Shown: piece after piece, positions 20,791-29,694 of the stretch
Layout of the letters: every line of letters starts with the position of its first letter
Numbering within the stretch: the first letter of the stretch is position 1
Notes under the pieces: generated by a model
What the model was told of the DNA's origin: nothing
What the model saw: the letters and a program-made list of their open reading frames with translations, nothing else
Database searches by the model: none
Source of the DNA: QHXQ01 sp038322995
GTDB taxonomy: Bacteria; Acidobacteriota; Blastocatellia; Pyrinomonadales; Pyrinomonadaceae
Direction: 5' to 3'
NCBI GenBank assembly: GCA_038322995.1
Contig: JBBQGM010000009.1
Location: 5,701-69,700, forward strand
Length of the DNA stretch: 64,000 nt
Program-made: the position numbers and the translations under genes

Positions 20791-21564
20791 ATGGACGCAG
20801 AGATGCAGGATAGAGTTGCGCTCGTGACGGGTGCGAGTTCCGGGATCGGGCACGCGACAGCCTTGAGTTTCGCGGCGGCCGGCGCGCGGGTCGCGCTCGT
20901 CGGGCGGGCGCGCGAAGCGTTAGCGGTGGTGGCGCAAGAGATCACGGCGCAAGGCGGCGAGGCGCTCGTCGTTCCGGCGGACGTGATGGTCGAAGCGGAC
21001 GCGGAGCGCGCGGTGGCCGAGACGGTCGAGCGGTTTGGTGGGCTTGATGTGCTGGTGAACGCGGCCGGCATTATCAGCAACGGCACAATCGAGACGACGG
21101 CGCTCGCGGCGTGGGACGAGATGATGAACGTCAACCTGCGCGCGGTCTTTCACCTGATGCAACTCGCCGTGCCGCACCTGAAGCGGCGACCGGGCAATGT
21201 CGTCAACGTGTCGAGCGTGACGGGCTTGCGCGCCTTTCCCGGCGTGCTGGCCTATTGCGTCTCAAAGGCCGGCGTTGATCAACTGACGCGCTGCGCCGCG
21301 CTTGAACTGGCCGCGCAGGGCATCCGCGTCAATGCCGTCAACCCCGGTGTCGTCCGCACCGAGATACACAAGCGGGGCGGCATGCCCGCTGAGCAGTACA
21401 CCGCCTTTCTTGCACATTCGCGCACCACGCATCCAATCGGCCGTGTGGGCACACCGGCGGAGGTTGCCGACCTGATCCGCTTCCTCGCGTCAGACCGGGC
21501 CGCGTGGATCACCGGTGTAACCTATTCGATTGATGGTGGTCGAGCGCAGACTTGCGCCCGGTAG
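20791..21564 (+). CDS. Short-chain dehydrogenase/reductase (SDR)
   Basis: Classical SDR oxidoreductase of 257 residues, NAD(P)-dependent. The Rossmann motif TGASSGIG, the NAAG motif, the catalytic Ser in VVNVSSVTG and the YxxxK pair in LAYCVSKAG are all intact, and the C-terminal PIGRVGTPAEVADLIRFLAS and ITGVTYSIDGG are typical of the FabG-like branch. The acidic-free end of the second beta strand (ALVGRAREAL, with Arg) suggests preference for NADP(H). The substrate is unknown. It is the last gene of the ettA set and converges with the TPR lipoprotein gene. Confidence 0.88.
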   Translation: MDAEMQDRVALVTGASSGIGHATALSFAAAGARVALVGRAREALAVVAQEITAQGGEALVVPADVMVEADAERAVAETVERFGGLDVLVNAAGIISNGTIETTALAAWDEMMNVNLRAVFHLMQLAVPHLKRRPGNVVNVSSVTGLRAFPGVLAYCVSKAGVDQLTRCAALELAAQGIRVNAVNPGVVRTEIHKRGGMPAEQYTAFLAHSRTTHPIGRVGTPAEVADLIRFLASDRAAWITGVTYSIDGGRAQTCAR

Positions 21565-21637
21565 TCCTATGAGTTGCGTAATAACGTTGTCAGGGCGGGG
21601 ACGAGGCAGCGGCGATTACTTCACGGGGGCAAAAGTC

Positions 21638-22414
21638 TCAGTGATTGGTATTACCCGTTGAAGTATTGCTGTTCGCTTGATTCGTATTGTGGGTGCCCTT
21701 GTTACTGTTCTGCGGACGTTGCTTTTGTTGCTTCTCGAATTCCTTGCGGGCATTCTCGACCCTTGCGTTGCCGGACTTGGCGCGCTCTAAGGCTTCGCTG
21801 GCGCGGAAGAAATCGGGATCGAGATTAAGGGCACTGTTGTAAGCTCCCATCGCTTCTTTGTAGCGCGCGAGTTTGGTATAGGCTTCGCCAAGATTGTAGT
21901 AAGTTTCGCTATCAGTATCTTGCAACTTCAGTCCGCGTTTGTAGGCATCCACCGCCTTTTGATATTCGCCGGTCTGGTAGAAAGCTTCGGCGAGATGAAG
22001 TTGCGCGTCGGCGTTCTTTGCGTTTACTCTAACAGCGCGCTCGTAGAATTTAACCGCTTTGTCGTAAGCCGCCTCCGCTTCCTTCTTCTGGCCGAGCACG
22101 CGATAGGTTAGGCCGAGTTTCAAATAAGCCTCTGCGTGTTCGGGGTCTAATTTAAGGGCTGCCTGATAAGCCGCGAGGGCTTGCTCATCCTGATCCTTGC
22201 GATAAAGCTCGTTGCCGAGCGCGACATAACCGGCGGCATCCGGCCGTGGCGGGAGCAGCACGGCCGCGGGCGCGCTCTCGACCGGCGCGTTCACCGGTGT
22301 AGGCGAAGCGTTGACCGGGGTGGGGTTGCTGGTGCGGGATGAACAACCTGTCAGACCGCAAATTAAACAAGCAAGAGCCAGGGCGAAACGCGGAGCGGTG
22401 CGAGTAGCTATCAT
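21638..22414 (-). CDS. TPR repeat lipoprotein
   Basis: Predicted lipoprotein of about 258 residues: a signal peptide (FALALACLICGLTGC) with lipobox LTGC, an Ala/Pro/Thr linker, four to five tetratricopeptide repeats (AYLKLGLTYRVLGQKKEAEA, AQLHLAEAFYQTGEYQKAVD, TYYNLGEAYTKLARYKEAMG and others), and an Asn/Gln-rich tail. TPRs scaffold protein interactions in the envelope. ATG 22414 is used because the signal peptide begins there; the frame extends to 22546 without a plausible start. It resembles the next gene (22684-23649), and the two may be old duplicates. Confidence 0.8.
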   Translation of the reverse strand: MIATRTAPRFALALACLICGLTGCSSRTSNPTPVNASPTPVNAPVESAPAAVLLPPRPDAAGYVALGNELYRKDQDEQALAAYQAALKLDPEHAEAYLKLGLTYRVLGQKKEAEAAYDKAVKFYERAVRVNAKNADAQLHLAEAFYQTGEYQKAVDAYKRGLKLQDTDSETYYNLGEAYTKLARYKEAMGAYNSALNLDPDFFRASEALERAKSGNARVENARKEFEKQQKQRPQNSNKGTHNTNQANSNTSTGNTNH

Positions 22415-22512
22415 TTTGCTGCCGTATGCAATTGGAGAAGTTGAACTCGGGCCGCCCTGTTCTAAGCCAAAGGGTGTTGCTAAGTCAATCGTGGGTGTTG
22501 GAATTGAGATGC

Positions 22513-22547
22513 CAAAAAAGGCACTTGGGGCGACTGGCTCCCCCAAG
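22513..22547 (-). terminator. Rho-independent terminator after the 22684-23649 TPR gene
   Basis: Read on the minus strand, CTTGGGG pairs with CCCCAAG (22541-22547 and 22524-22530) across a 10-base loop and is followed within 5 bases by a run of six T (complement of 22513-22518). It stands 137 bases past the stop of the TPR gene at 22684, and downstream of it lies the second TPR gene. Confidence 0.5.
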
Positions 22548-22683
22548 CCTGCCGCCCCGCGTGTCCGTCCCAGTTGCCGTAAAAGGATGATGTGAAGTTA
22601 CACGTCAGCGGCCCGGCGTTGGTTGCAAACGCGTTGCGTTCAAATTACGAAAGTAAGATAAGCGCAATAATCTGGTAAGTGGG

Positions 22684-23649
22684 CTATTGGCCCGGGGCAT
22701 TAGGCAAATGGTTGATAGCGTCGTTGAGTGTGGCGGCAAACTGCGGGTTCAGAGTCTTGAGCGCGTTGTACTGCTCCGACGCCCCTTGTTTATCACCCTG
22801 CTGCAATGAAAGGAAGCCCAGTACGCGGCGCGCTTCGGCATCGTCGGGCTTTAGTTCGACGGCGCGGCGGAAGGCTTTGATCGCTTCAGCGGGTTGATTG
22901 AGGCGACTGAGCGTGTTGCCGTAATTGAACCAGGCATCGCTGTCTTTGTCGTTAAACTTCGTGGCGTTCCGGTAGGCGTCAACTGCTCCCTTTGGTTGAT
23001 TCAACTGATCATAGGCATTACCGAGACTGAAATATGCTTCAGCATAATCGGGTTTGAGCCGCACCGCCTGTTGATAAGCTTTAATGGCCGCTTGCGGTTG
23101 CCCCGCGCGCCGTTGGGCGTCGCCGTATCGGAGTTGCCCGGTCGCATCTTTCGGGTTGGCACTGACAGCTTGCTGATAAAGGTTCAGCGCTTCATCCGGC
23201 CGGTTCGCACGGGCGTAGAAGTCGCCTTGATGGATGTAGGCATCGGCATTCTTCGGATTGATCTGCATGGCCTGTTTATAGGCGTCGAGCGCAGCCTGAT
23301 CCTGATGCAGCGCGCCATAAGCGTCGCCCATGTGGACGTAAGAGTCGGCATCCTTCGCGTCGATCTGGATCGCTTGCTTGTATTCGTTAATCGCTTCCTG
23401 ATATTTGCCGGCTGTGACATAGACGTTGCCCATGTTGTAATGAACGTTCTCCGGCTGATCCGCCATGTCCTTCTCGAACGCCTGCCGGACTTGCTGCAAC
23501 TCCTGTTCGGAGACGGTGGGCGCGGGCGTGGGCGCGTTCGGGGCGGGCTGGTTGGCGGTTTGATTAACTGGCGGCGTGCTTTTCTTACAGGTCAATTGCA
23601 AGAGCGACAAGGCTAGGACAGGCACAATTAGCTTAGATAAATGTCTCAT
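22684..23649 (-). CDS. TPR repeat lipoprotein with seven or more repeats
   Basis: 321-residue predicted lipoprotein. The signal peptide MRHLSKLIVPVLALSLLQLTC ends in a lipobox with Cys 21, and a Pro/Ala/Asn linker follows. The rest is an almost uninterrupted array of canonical 34-residue TPRs (VHYNMGNVYVTAGKYQEAIN, SYVHMGDAYGALHQDQAALD, AYIHQGDFYARANRPDEALN, AYFSLGNAYDQLNQPKGAVD, AWFNYGNTLSRLNQPAEAIK). It is divergent from gnd. The repeats make a superhelical scaffold likely; the partner is unknown. Confidence 0.85.
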   Translation of the reverse strand: MRHLSKLIVPVLALSLLQLTCKKSTPPVNQTANQPAPNAPTPAPTVSEQELQQVRQAFEKDMADQPENVHYNMGNVYVTAGKYQEAINEYKQAIQIDAKDADSYVHMGDAYGALHQDQAALDAYKQAMQINPKNADAYIHQGDFYARANRPDEALNLYQQAVSANPKDATGQLRYGDAQRRAGQPQAAIKAYQQAVRLKPDYAEAYFSLGNAYDQLNQPKGAVDAYRNATKFNDKDSDAWFNYGNTLSRLNQPAEAIKAFRRAVELKPDDAEARRVLGFLSLQQGDKQGASEQYNALKTLNPQFAATLNDAINHLPNAPGQ

Positions 23650-23674
23650 AAGGACGCTCGCTTCCGAAAAAAGG

Positions 23675-23703
23675 TTGCTTAGTTGGCCGATTATGAGAAT
23701 AAT
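23675..23703 (+). promoter_or_regulatory. Candidate sigma-70-like promoter for gnd
   Basis: TTGCTT (23675-23680) and AATAAT (23698-23703) are separated by exactly 17 bases, and the -10 box matches the consensus at 5 of 6 positions. It lies about 100 bases before gnd, in the divergent region with the TPR gene. Confidence 0.35.
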
Positions 23704-23805
23704 CTCCGTCCGCAGTCAAACCGGGCCGGGGCTAGGCTTTAATTCAACCTCCGTGCGATTAGAAATTTCTCGGCACATCAGACGAAGAAAGTTGAGCACA
23801 AAGAT

Positions 23806-25269
23806 ATGTCAGCGACAGACACAGAAGCAGGACAGGCGCAGTTCGGCATGATCGGCCTCGGCGTGATGGGCGAGAACTTGGCCTTGAACGTCGAAGACCA
23901 CGGCTTTCCCGTCGCAGTCTGGAATTTAGAAGGCGACTGGGTGGATCGGTTTATCAACAAGCATGGCCCGGGCCATCGCTTCACCGGCACGAAGACCTTT
24001 GAGGAGTTTACACGTGCGCTGCAACGCCCGCGCCGCATCATGATGATGATCAAGGCCGGCACGCCCGTGGACATGACCATCGAGCGGATCAAACCGCTGC
24101 TTGAACCCGGCGACATCCTGATCGATGGCGGTAACTCCTGGTTCAAAGATACGCAACGGCGCGAGGCCGCCTTACGCGCGGAGAATTTGAACTTCGTCGG
24201 CATGGGCGTCTCCGGCGGCGAAGAGGGCGCACGCAATGGCCCCAGCCTCATGCCCGGCGGTTCGACCGATGCGTGGAACGCGCTGCAACCGATTCTTGAT
24301 GCCATCTCCGCCAAGACCGACTCCGGCGCGTGCGTCACGCACGTCGGGCCGGACGGCGCGGGCCACTTCGTCAAGATGGTGCATAACGGCATCGAGTATG
24401 GCGACATGCAACTCATCGCCGAAGCCTACGACATAATGCGCCGCGCGTTAGAGATGGACGCCAACGAATTGGCCGACACCTTCGCCGAATGGAATCGCGG
24501 GCCGCTCGAATCGTTTCTGATCGAGATCACAGCTCAAGTGTTCAGTGCCAAAGACCCGGACACACATAAGCCGCTCGTCGATCTGGTACTAGATAAAGCG
24601 GGGCAGAAGGGCACAGGCAAGTGGACGGCGCAGATCGCGCTGGACTTGGGCGTCTCGATCCCGACCATCGCGGCGGCGATTGATGCGCGGGTGCTATCGA
24701 GCATGAAGGACGAGCGCGTGAACGCGAGCAAGAAGATCAAGGGGCCGCGCGCCAAACGTTTTCGCGGCGACCGCAAAAAATTGATCAGCGCCGTCCATGA
24801 TGCGCTCTACGCCTCGAAGATTTGCTCGTACGCGCAGGGCATGCATCTGATCAGCGTCGGCTCGAAGGAATTCAACTGGAACGTCAATCTCAAAGAGATG
24901 GCGCGCATTTGGAAGGGCGGCTGCATTATCCGCGCCCGCTTCCTCGATACGATCATGCAAGCTTACGAGCGCAACCACGATCTACCGAACCTACTGCTCG
25001 ATAAAGAGTTCAACGGGCACATGCGCCGGGCGCAAGGGGCGTGGCGGCGGGCCGTCATGACCGCGCAGCAACTCGGTATCCCAACCCCTGCGATGTCCGC
25101 CGCGCTCGCCTACTTCGATAGTTATCGCACGGCCGATCTGCCGCAGAATCTAACGCAAGCGCAACGCGACTTCTTCGGCGCGCACACCTACGAACGCACA
25201 GACCGGCCCGACGCCGGCTTCGTCCACAGCGATTGGGCGAAACTCGCAAGTGGCGACGGCCACGAGTAA
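23806..25269 (+). CDS. gnd: 6-phosphogluconate dehydrogenase, decarboxylating
   Basis: Converts 6-phosphogluconate to ribulose 5-phosphate, CO2 and NADPH. 487 residues is the normal dimeric long form. Visible landmarks are the nucleotide-binding FGMIGLGVMGENLALNVEDH, DILIDGGNSWFKDTQRRE, FVGMGVSGGEEGARNGPSLM, the catalytic HFVKMVHNGIEYGDMQLIAE (Lys and Glu), GTGKWTAQIALDLGVSIPTI and the C-terminal HTYERTDRPDAGFVH. It precedes zwf on the same strand by 146 bases that contain a large hairpin, so the pair forms the oxidative pentose phosphate branch. Confidence 0.95.
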   Translation: MSATDTEAGQAQFGMIGLGVMGENLALNVEDHGFPVAVWNLEGDWVDRFINKHGPGHRFTGTKTFEEFTRALQRPRRIMMMIKAGTPVDMTIERIKPLLEPGDILIDGGNSWFKDTQRREAALRAENLNFVGMGVSGGEEGARNGPSLMPGGSTDAWNALQPILDAISAKTDSGACVTHVGPDGAGHFVKMVHNGIEYGDMQLIAEAYDIMRRALEMDANELADTFAEWNRGPLESFLIEITAQVFSAKDPDTHKPLVDLVLDKAGQKGTGKWTAQIALDLGVSIPTIAAAIDARVLSSMKDERVNASKKIKGPRAKRFRGDRKKLISAVHDALYASKICSYAQGMHLISVGSKEFNWNVNLKEMARIWKGGCIIRARFLDTIMQAYERNHDLPNLLLDKEFNGHMRRAQGAWRRAVMTAQQLGIPTPAMSAALAYFDSYRTADLPQNLTQAQRDFFGAHTYERTDRPDAGFVHSDWAKLASGDGHE

Positions 25270-25312
25270 GCGACGTAGGCCCGATGGCGTCCGTTAATCT
25301 CTCAATGGCTCC

Positions 25313-25383
25313 TCTGCGTCAGCGCGACCTGGCGTGCGGTCTTGTTAAAGCAAGCAGCGCACGCCAGGTCGCGCTGGCGCAGA
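25313..25383. repeat. 26-bp inverted repeat hairpin between gnd and zwf
   Basis: Arms 25313-25338 and 25358-25383 pair at 25 of 26 positions, and the one mismatch would be a G-U pair in RNA. Inside the 19-base loop, CTTG (25341-25344) and CAAG (25351-25354) can add a small inner stem. It lies 43 bases past gnd and 32 bases before zwf. It may tune expression of zwf or stabilise the gnd mRNA, or be a REP-like repeat. Confidence 0.75.
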
Positions 25384-25415
25384 GACTGGTTACAGGTTTC
25401 GAGTAAAGGCACAAT

Positions 25416-27065
25416 ATGTCAGCAAAAGTTGAAGGCGTGGTCGCGCCGTGTGAGGCGCGGGCCCCGCTGCCGGAAGTTGAGCCGAGCGTCATCGTCATCT
25501 TCGGCGCATCGGGCGATTTGAGTAAACGCAAGCTTGTGCCCGCGCTCTACGATCTCTTTCATTCGGGCTGCCTCAAACGCAGCTTCGCCATACTCGGCGT
25601 GGGGCAAGCTGTTTGGTCGGATGATGAATTTCGCGCGACGATGCGCGAAGGCGCGGGGAAGTCGGAGGATGTGGACGACTTCAACGCGGCCAAATGGGAT
25701 GAGTTCGCCGCGCATCTAACGTACATGACCGGCGACTTGCAGGCGGATGCGACTTATACGGAAGTGGCCGCGCGCCTCGATCAGTTGCACGCGCAGATCG
25801 CGGCCGGAGGCAAGCAGAACCGGCTCTTCTATTTTTCGACGCCGCCCTCGCTCGCGCCCGTCATCGTCAAACATCTTGGCACGGCCGGCTTGCACGGCGA
25901 GACGAACGGTTGGTCGCGCATCATCATTGAAAAACCTTTCGGGCGCGATCTCAAATCCGCGCAGGCGTTGAACTCGGAGATCGCTACGGTCTTCACCGAG
26001 CAGCAAGTTTTTCGCATCGATCATTATCTTGGCAAAGAGACGACACAGAACATCCTTGTCTTCCGCTTCGGCAATTCACTCTTTGAGCCAGTCTGGAATC
26101 GCAATTACATCGACTACGTCGAGATCACCGCCGCCGAAACACTCGGCATCGGTGGGCGCGCCGGCTACTACGAAGAATCCGGCGCGTTGCGCGACATGGT
26201 GGCCAATCATCTTTTACAACTGCTGGCGCTGACCGCGATGGAGCCGCCCGTCGCCTTCGATGCCGATTCCGTGCGCGAAGAGAAGGTGCAAGTCTTACGC
26301 TCGATTCGCCCGATGTCGCCTGAAGATGTCGCGCGCCGGACGGTGCGTGGGCAGTACGGCGCGGGTCAGGTTGAAGGGCAAACTGTGTCGGCTTACCGCG
26401 ATGAGCAAGGTGTCAAGCCGGATTCCAACACGGAAACTTTCGTCGCGTTGGAGTTCTGCATTGAGAACTGGCGTTGGGCGGGCGTGCCGTTCTACGTCCG
26501 CACGGGTAAGCGACTATCTCGCCGGATGTCGGAGATCGCGGTGCATCTCAAACGCACACCGCAAACGTTATTCGCGCGCACACCCGACGACAAAATCGAG
26601 CCGAACGTGATCGTGTTGCGCATCCAGCCGGACGAGGGTATGACCGTCACGCTCGCCGCCAAATTGCCCGGCATGGAGATGCACACGGGTACTGTTCACA
26701 TGGTGTTTAATTATGAGTCGGGCTTCGGTGTCCGCACCGCCGCCGCCTACGAGACGCTGCTACTAGATGCGTTGCAAGGCGACGCGACGCTCTTTACCCG
26801 CCGCGACGAGACTGAAGCCGAGTGGCGTTTGATCACGCCGATTGAAGAGGCTTGGGCGCAACAAATTCGGCCGGAGTTGCCTAACTACGCCGCCGGTAGC
26901 GACGGCCCCGCCGCCGCGAACGAGTTGCTCGCGCGGGCGGAGCATCAATGGCGCACCTTGCGCGCGAGCCACGCCGACGCGCTAGTTGCCGCCGATACAC
27001 CGCACACTGATACGGCTGAAGGTGTGAAAATAAAAGCCGGCGAGGCCACGCAAGGGTGTGGCTAA
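25416..27065 (+). CDS. zwf: Glucose-6-phosphate 1-dehydrogenase
   Basis: First enzyme of the oxidative pentose phosphate branch, producing 6-phosphogluconolactone and NADPH. The nucleotide motif GASGDLSKRKLVPALYDLF, the substrate motif RIDHYLGKETTQN with the catalytic His region, and YVEITAAETLGIGGRAGYYEE and ENWRWAGVPFYVRTGKRL are intact. At 549 residues it is about 50 longer than usual; the extra length is an N-terminal tail before VIVIFGASG and a C-terminal extension rich in Ala/Thr. It is the likely partner of gnd. Confidence 0.95.
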   Translation: MSAKVEGVVAPCEARAPLPEVEPSVIVIFGASGDLSKRKLVPALYDLFHSGCLKRSFAILGVGQAVWSDDEFRATMREGAGKSEDVDDFNAAKWDEFAAHLTYMTGDLQADATYTEVAARLDQLHAQIAAGGKQNRLFYFSTPPSLAPVIVKHLGTAGLHGETNGWSRIIIEKPFGRDLKSAQALNSEIATVFTEQQVFRIDHYLGKETTQNILVFRFGNSLFEPVWNRNYIDYVEITAAETLGIGGRAGYYEESGALRDMVANHLLQLLALTAMEPPVAFDADSVREEKVQVLRSIRPMSPEDVARRTVRGQYGAGQVEGQTVSAYRDEQGVKPDSNTETFVALEFCIENWRWAGVPFYVRTGKRLSRRMSEIAVHLKRTPQTLFARTPDDKIEPNVIVLRIQPDEGMTVTLAAKLPGMEMHTGTVHMVFNYESGFGVRTAAAYETLLLDALQGDATLFTRRDETEAEWRLITPIEEAWAQQIRPELPNYAAGSDGPAAANELLARAEHQWRTLRASHADALVAADTPHTDTAEGVKIKAGEATQGCG

Positions 27066-27380
27066 ATTCCGTCGCTCTGGTTAGCTGGAAATAGTTAAGG
27101 CCGGCAACGCCCTCGCAACGCAGCCGGCCTAACCTTCCACAAGGTTTCCTTTATTGGGGGAAACAATGAGTAGGTGGCGGAGAAGATAGCACCAAACCAG
27201 TTTGAATGGCAAGGCTGAAGTTCGCCGCCGAGAACGCAAGGCGAACACTTAGGCCGCCCACTTATTTGCACCGCCGCCGCGCACAAGGGCCAGCCAGACT
27301 GACGTTGCCGGATGCCATCATGGGCCGCAGCAGTTATACTTGCTCCGGCTCCTAGCATCATTGATGGAATTGCTTCGCAC
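27066..27380 (+). other. Intergenic stretch between zwf and ribonuclease Z with two sets of small hairpins
   Basis: Just past zwf, AGGCCGGC (27098-27105) pairs with GCCGGCCT (27123-27130) over 17 bases. Immediately after, AACCTT/AAGGTT and GTTTCC/GGAAAC share bases, so only one of these small stems can form at a time. The rest of the stretch shows nothing convincing; the minus-strand frame at 27095-27454 has no protein-like features. Confidence 0.3.
27098..27130 (+). terminator. Possible terminator hairpin after zwf
   Basis: An 8-bp perfect GC-rich stem with a 17-base loop, 33 bases past the zwf stop. No U tract follows, so support is only positional. Confidence 0.35.
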
Positions 27381-28331
27381 TTGCAGATCACTTTTCTAGG
27401 CACAAGTTCAGGCGTGCCCACCAAAGCACGCAACGTCTCGGCCGTCGCAGTCAAGCTACCGCAGCGCGCGGAGGTCTGGTTGTTCGACTGCGGCGAAGCG
27501 ACGCAGCATCAACTCCAACACACAGAGCTACGCCACAGCCAACTGCGCCGCATCTTTATCACGCATCTGCACGGCGACCACATCTACGGTCTCATGGGCC
27601 TCCTGGCCACCTGCGGCATGGCCGGGCACGCGCAGCCAATCACCATCTATGGCCCGCCCGGTCTGGACGAATATGTGCGAATGTCCGCGCATTATTCGCG
27701 GCTGCGGTTGGGCGAGCAGGTGCAAGTCCAGACGGTGCAAAGCGGTGTCCTCTATGAGGACGCGGAGTTTGTCGTTAGTTGCGCGAGTCTGCGCCATCGC
27801 GTGCCGGCGTTCGGTTACCGCGTGACGGAGAAGGATCGGGCCGGCCGGTTCAATGTCGAACGTGCGGGCGAGCTAGGCATTCCGGCGGGGCCGCTCTACG
27901 GGCGTTTGAAGCGCGGCGAAACGATCACACTAACGGACGGGCGCACCATCAGCGGCGCAGAACTGTGTGAACCGCCGCAGCCAGGGCGCGCCCTCGTCTA
28001 CTGCACCGACACAACTTTTTGCGATAACGCCGTCGAGCTTGCGCGCGCTGCGGACGTGTTGATTCATGAAGCGACTTTCGTGCGTGAAGATATAGAGTTG
28101 GCGCAACAAAGCATGCACTCGACTGCGGCGGACGCGGCGCAGGTCGCGCAACGCGCAGCCGTCCGGCAACTCGTGCTGACGCATATCAGCCCGCGTTATG
28201 CGCCGGGCAATCCGGTTGGCCCGGACGAACTGTTACGCCAGGCCCGCGCCGTCTTCCCACACACGATCCTCGCGCACGACTTTATGACGCTTGGGATTCC
28301 GCGCCGGGGCGCACGAGATGAAGCAGCCTGA
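27381..28331 (+). CDS. rnz: Ribonuclease Z
   Basis: Zinc-dependent metallo-beta-lactamase-fold endonuclease that trims tRNA 3' ends. The zinc motif THLHGDHIYGL (HxHxDH), the preceding FLGTSSGVPTKARNVSAV, the substrate-binding PGLDEYVRM and the downstream HxxT block (VLIHEATF, LTHISPRY, AHDFM) are all present, with an embedded exosite-like segment and GRALVYCTDT carrying a metal Asp. TTG 27381 is preferred because the protein then begins one residue before the conserved core, as in other RNase Z proteins. The frame runs back to ATG 27312, but that part has no family match. No strong ribosome site is visible for either. Confidence 0.87.
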   Translation: MQITFLGTSSGVPTKARNVSAVAVKLPQRAEVWLFDCGEATQHQLQHTELRHSQLRRIFITHLHGDHIYGLMGLLATCGMAGHAQPITIYGPPGLDEYVRMSAHYSRLRLGEQVQVQTVQSGVLYEDAEFVVSCASLRHRVPAFGYRVTEKDRAGRFNVERAGELGIPAGPLYGRLKRGETITLTDGRTISGAELCEPPQPGRALVYCTDTTFCDNAVELARAADVLIHEATFVREDIELAQQSMHSTAADAAQVAQRAAVRQLVLTHISPRYAPGNPVGPDELLRQARAVFPHTILAHDFMTLGIPRRGARDEAA

Positions 28332-28440
28332 GTAGTAACTTGGGTGGTAGTTAAGTTGAACGATTGAAAATGATCGGCCACAGGTTTAGAGTGGGCGACG
28401 TAAGCGCAAAGCGCAGACATTAGGAGCCGTAGCAGCACCT

Positions 28441-29100
28441 ATGAAACCAAGCAACCCCATCCTTGGCGCGATTTTGAGTTTGCTGCTTTGTGGGGTCGCA
28501 TGGGCGCAGGCTGAGGTTCGCTATACAGAGCTGCCCAACTATCATCAGGTGAACATGCAACTTTATCGCGGCGGGCAGCCGAAAGCCGGTGGCCTGGCCC
28601 AACTGGCGCGGAGCGGTGTCAAAACGATTATCAACCTGCGCGGTGCCGATGAGCGCGCGCAGGCTGAAGCACAGGCCGCACACGCGTTAGGGTTGAATTA
28701 TTATAATGTGCCGCTGCCTGACTTGCACCGCCCGGATGATACGAGCGTCCAGCGTGTGCTGGGTCTGCTCGCCGACCCGCAGTTGCAACCGGTCTTTGTT
28801 CACTGCAAACGCGGCGCGGATCGCACCGGCACTATCATCGCCTGTTACCGCATGCAACACGATCATTGGCCGCCCCAGGCCGCGCTCGCAGAAGCCAAAC
28901 ACTACGGCATGAGCTGGCTGCAACGTGGCATGAAGAACTACGTGAAAGAGTTTGCGCGGCACAACGATGCGCGCGCAATGTTGGCTGTAAAAATGCTCGG
29001 CCGCACCGCGCAGCATCGTTTTACCGGTTCGGCTTGTGAGTTGAGTCTGAAAGGAGTGCCAGTTAATCATGTCTCGCCCGGCCACCCGCGACCGTTTTGA
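28441..29100 (+). CDS. Secreted tyrosine/dual-specificity phosphatase-like protein
   Basis: Predicted exported phosphatase of 219 residues. A signal peptide (AILSLLLCGVAWAQA) precedes the fold. The active-site loop HCKRGADRTG fits C-x5-R with the following Thr, and the general acid is likely in the loop after YNVPLPDLHRPDD. Upstream elements LYRGGQPKAGGLAQLARSGV and KTIINLRGADER match the DSP/tyrosine phosphatase group found in bacterial periplasm. Its 3' end overlaps the Erf-like gene by 32 bases, so they are probably co-transcribed. Substrate unknown. Confidence 0.82.
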   Translation: MKPSNPILGAILSLLLCGVAWAQAEVRYTELPNYHQVNMQLYRGGQPKAGGLAQLARSGVKTIINLRGADERAQAEAQAAHALGLNYYNVPLPDLHRPDDTSVQRVLGLLADPQLQPVFVHCKRGADRTGTIIACYRMQHDHWPPQAALAEAKHYGMSWLQRGMKNYVKEFARHNDARAMLAVKMLGRTAQHRFTGSACELSLKGVPVNHVSPGHPRPF

Positions 29101-29659
29101 GGATTATGTGCCCGTCGCCGAACGACTCGAAAAGTTTTACGAGCGTTTTCCCGACGGGCGCGTTAACACATTCATCGTGCAGCATGATCTGGAGAGCGGC
29201 TTCATCCTGATGCGCGCAGAGGTTTATCGCAATGCGGAGGACGCGCAACCGGCCGCGACCGGGCATGCCTTTGAAGTACGCACCGAAGGTTATGTGCAGA
29301 AAACTAGCTACGTCGAAGTCTGTGAAACTTCGTCGGTCGGTCGAGCACTGGCGTTGCTTGGCTTTGAAGTGAAGCGTGGTATTGCGAGTCGAGAAGAGAT
29401 CGAGAAGCCGATGCGCATGGCGGCGGGCGGGTCGGCCCAGCCGGCCGAGCCGACGCCCGAAGAGCAAGCGGCGAAACTCGATGCGGAGATTTTGCAGAGC
29501 GCGGAAGCACTCGGTTACGATGCGGCGAAGGTGCGCAAGTGGGTCAACAATAAATTCAAGGTGACGAGCGGGCTGGAAGGGTTATCGCCAGATCGCAAGC
29601 GCGAAGTGTTAAAGACGTTTCGCGAGAACGCGGCGCAGGCCCGGAGCGCACAGAAGTAG
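29069..29659 (+). CDS. Erf/Sak-like single-strand DNA annealing protein (putative)
   Basis: 196 residues. The segment GHAFEVRTEGYVQKTSYVEV followed by CETSSVGRALALLGF and IASREEI is the conserved core of phage-type single-strand annealing proteins (Erf-like families have a G..F..VNKTS..E.CETSAVGRALA..G pattern). The rest has a long linker (MAAGGSAQPAEPTPEEQAA) and a helical C-terminus (AAKVRKWVNNKFKVTSGLEG, then DRKREVLKTFRENAAQARSAQK). AAAGGAG lies before ATG 29069. There are no phage genes around it. Family assignment rests on my recollection of the motif. Confidence 0.55.
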   Translation: MSRPATRDRFEDYVPVAERLEKFYERFPDGRVNTFIVQHDLESGFILMRAEVYRNAEDAQPAATGHAFEVRTEGYVQKTSYVEVCETSSVGRALALLGFEVKRGIASREEIEKPMRMAAGGSAQPAEPTPEEQAAKLDAEILQSAEALGYDAAKVRKWVNNKFKVTSGLEGLSPDRKREVLKTFRENAAQARSAQK

Positions 29660-29694
29660 GAGCAGAAAATCGACGTTTGAAGATAGGATAAACG

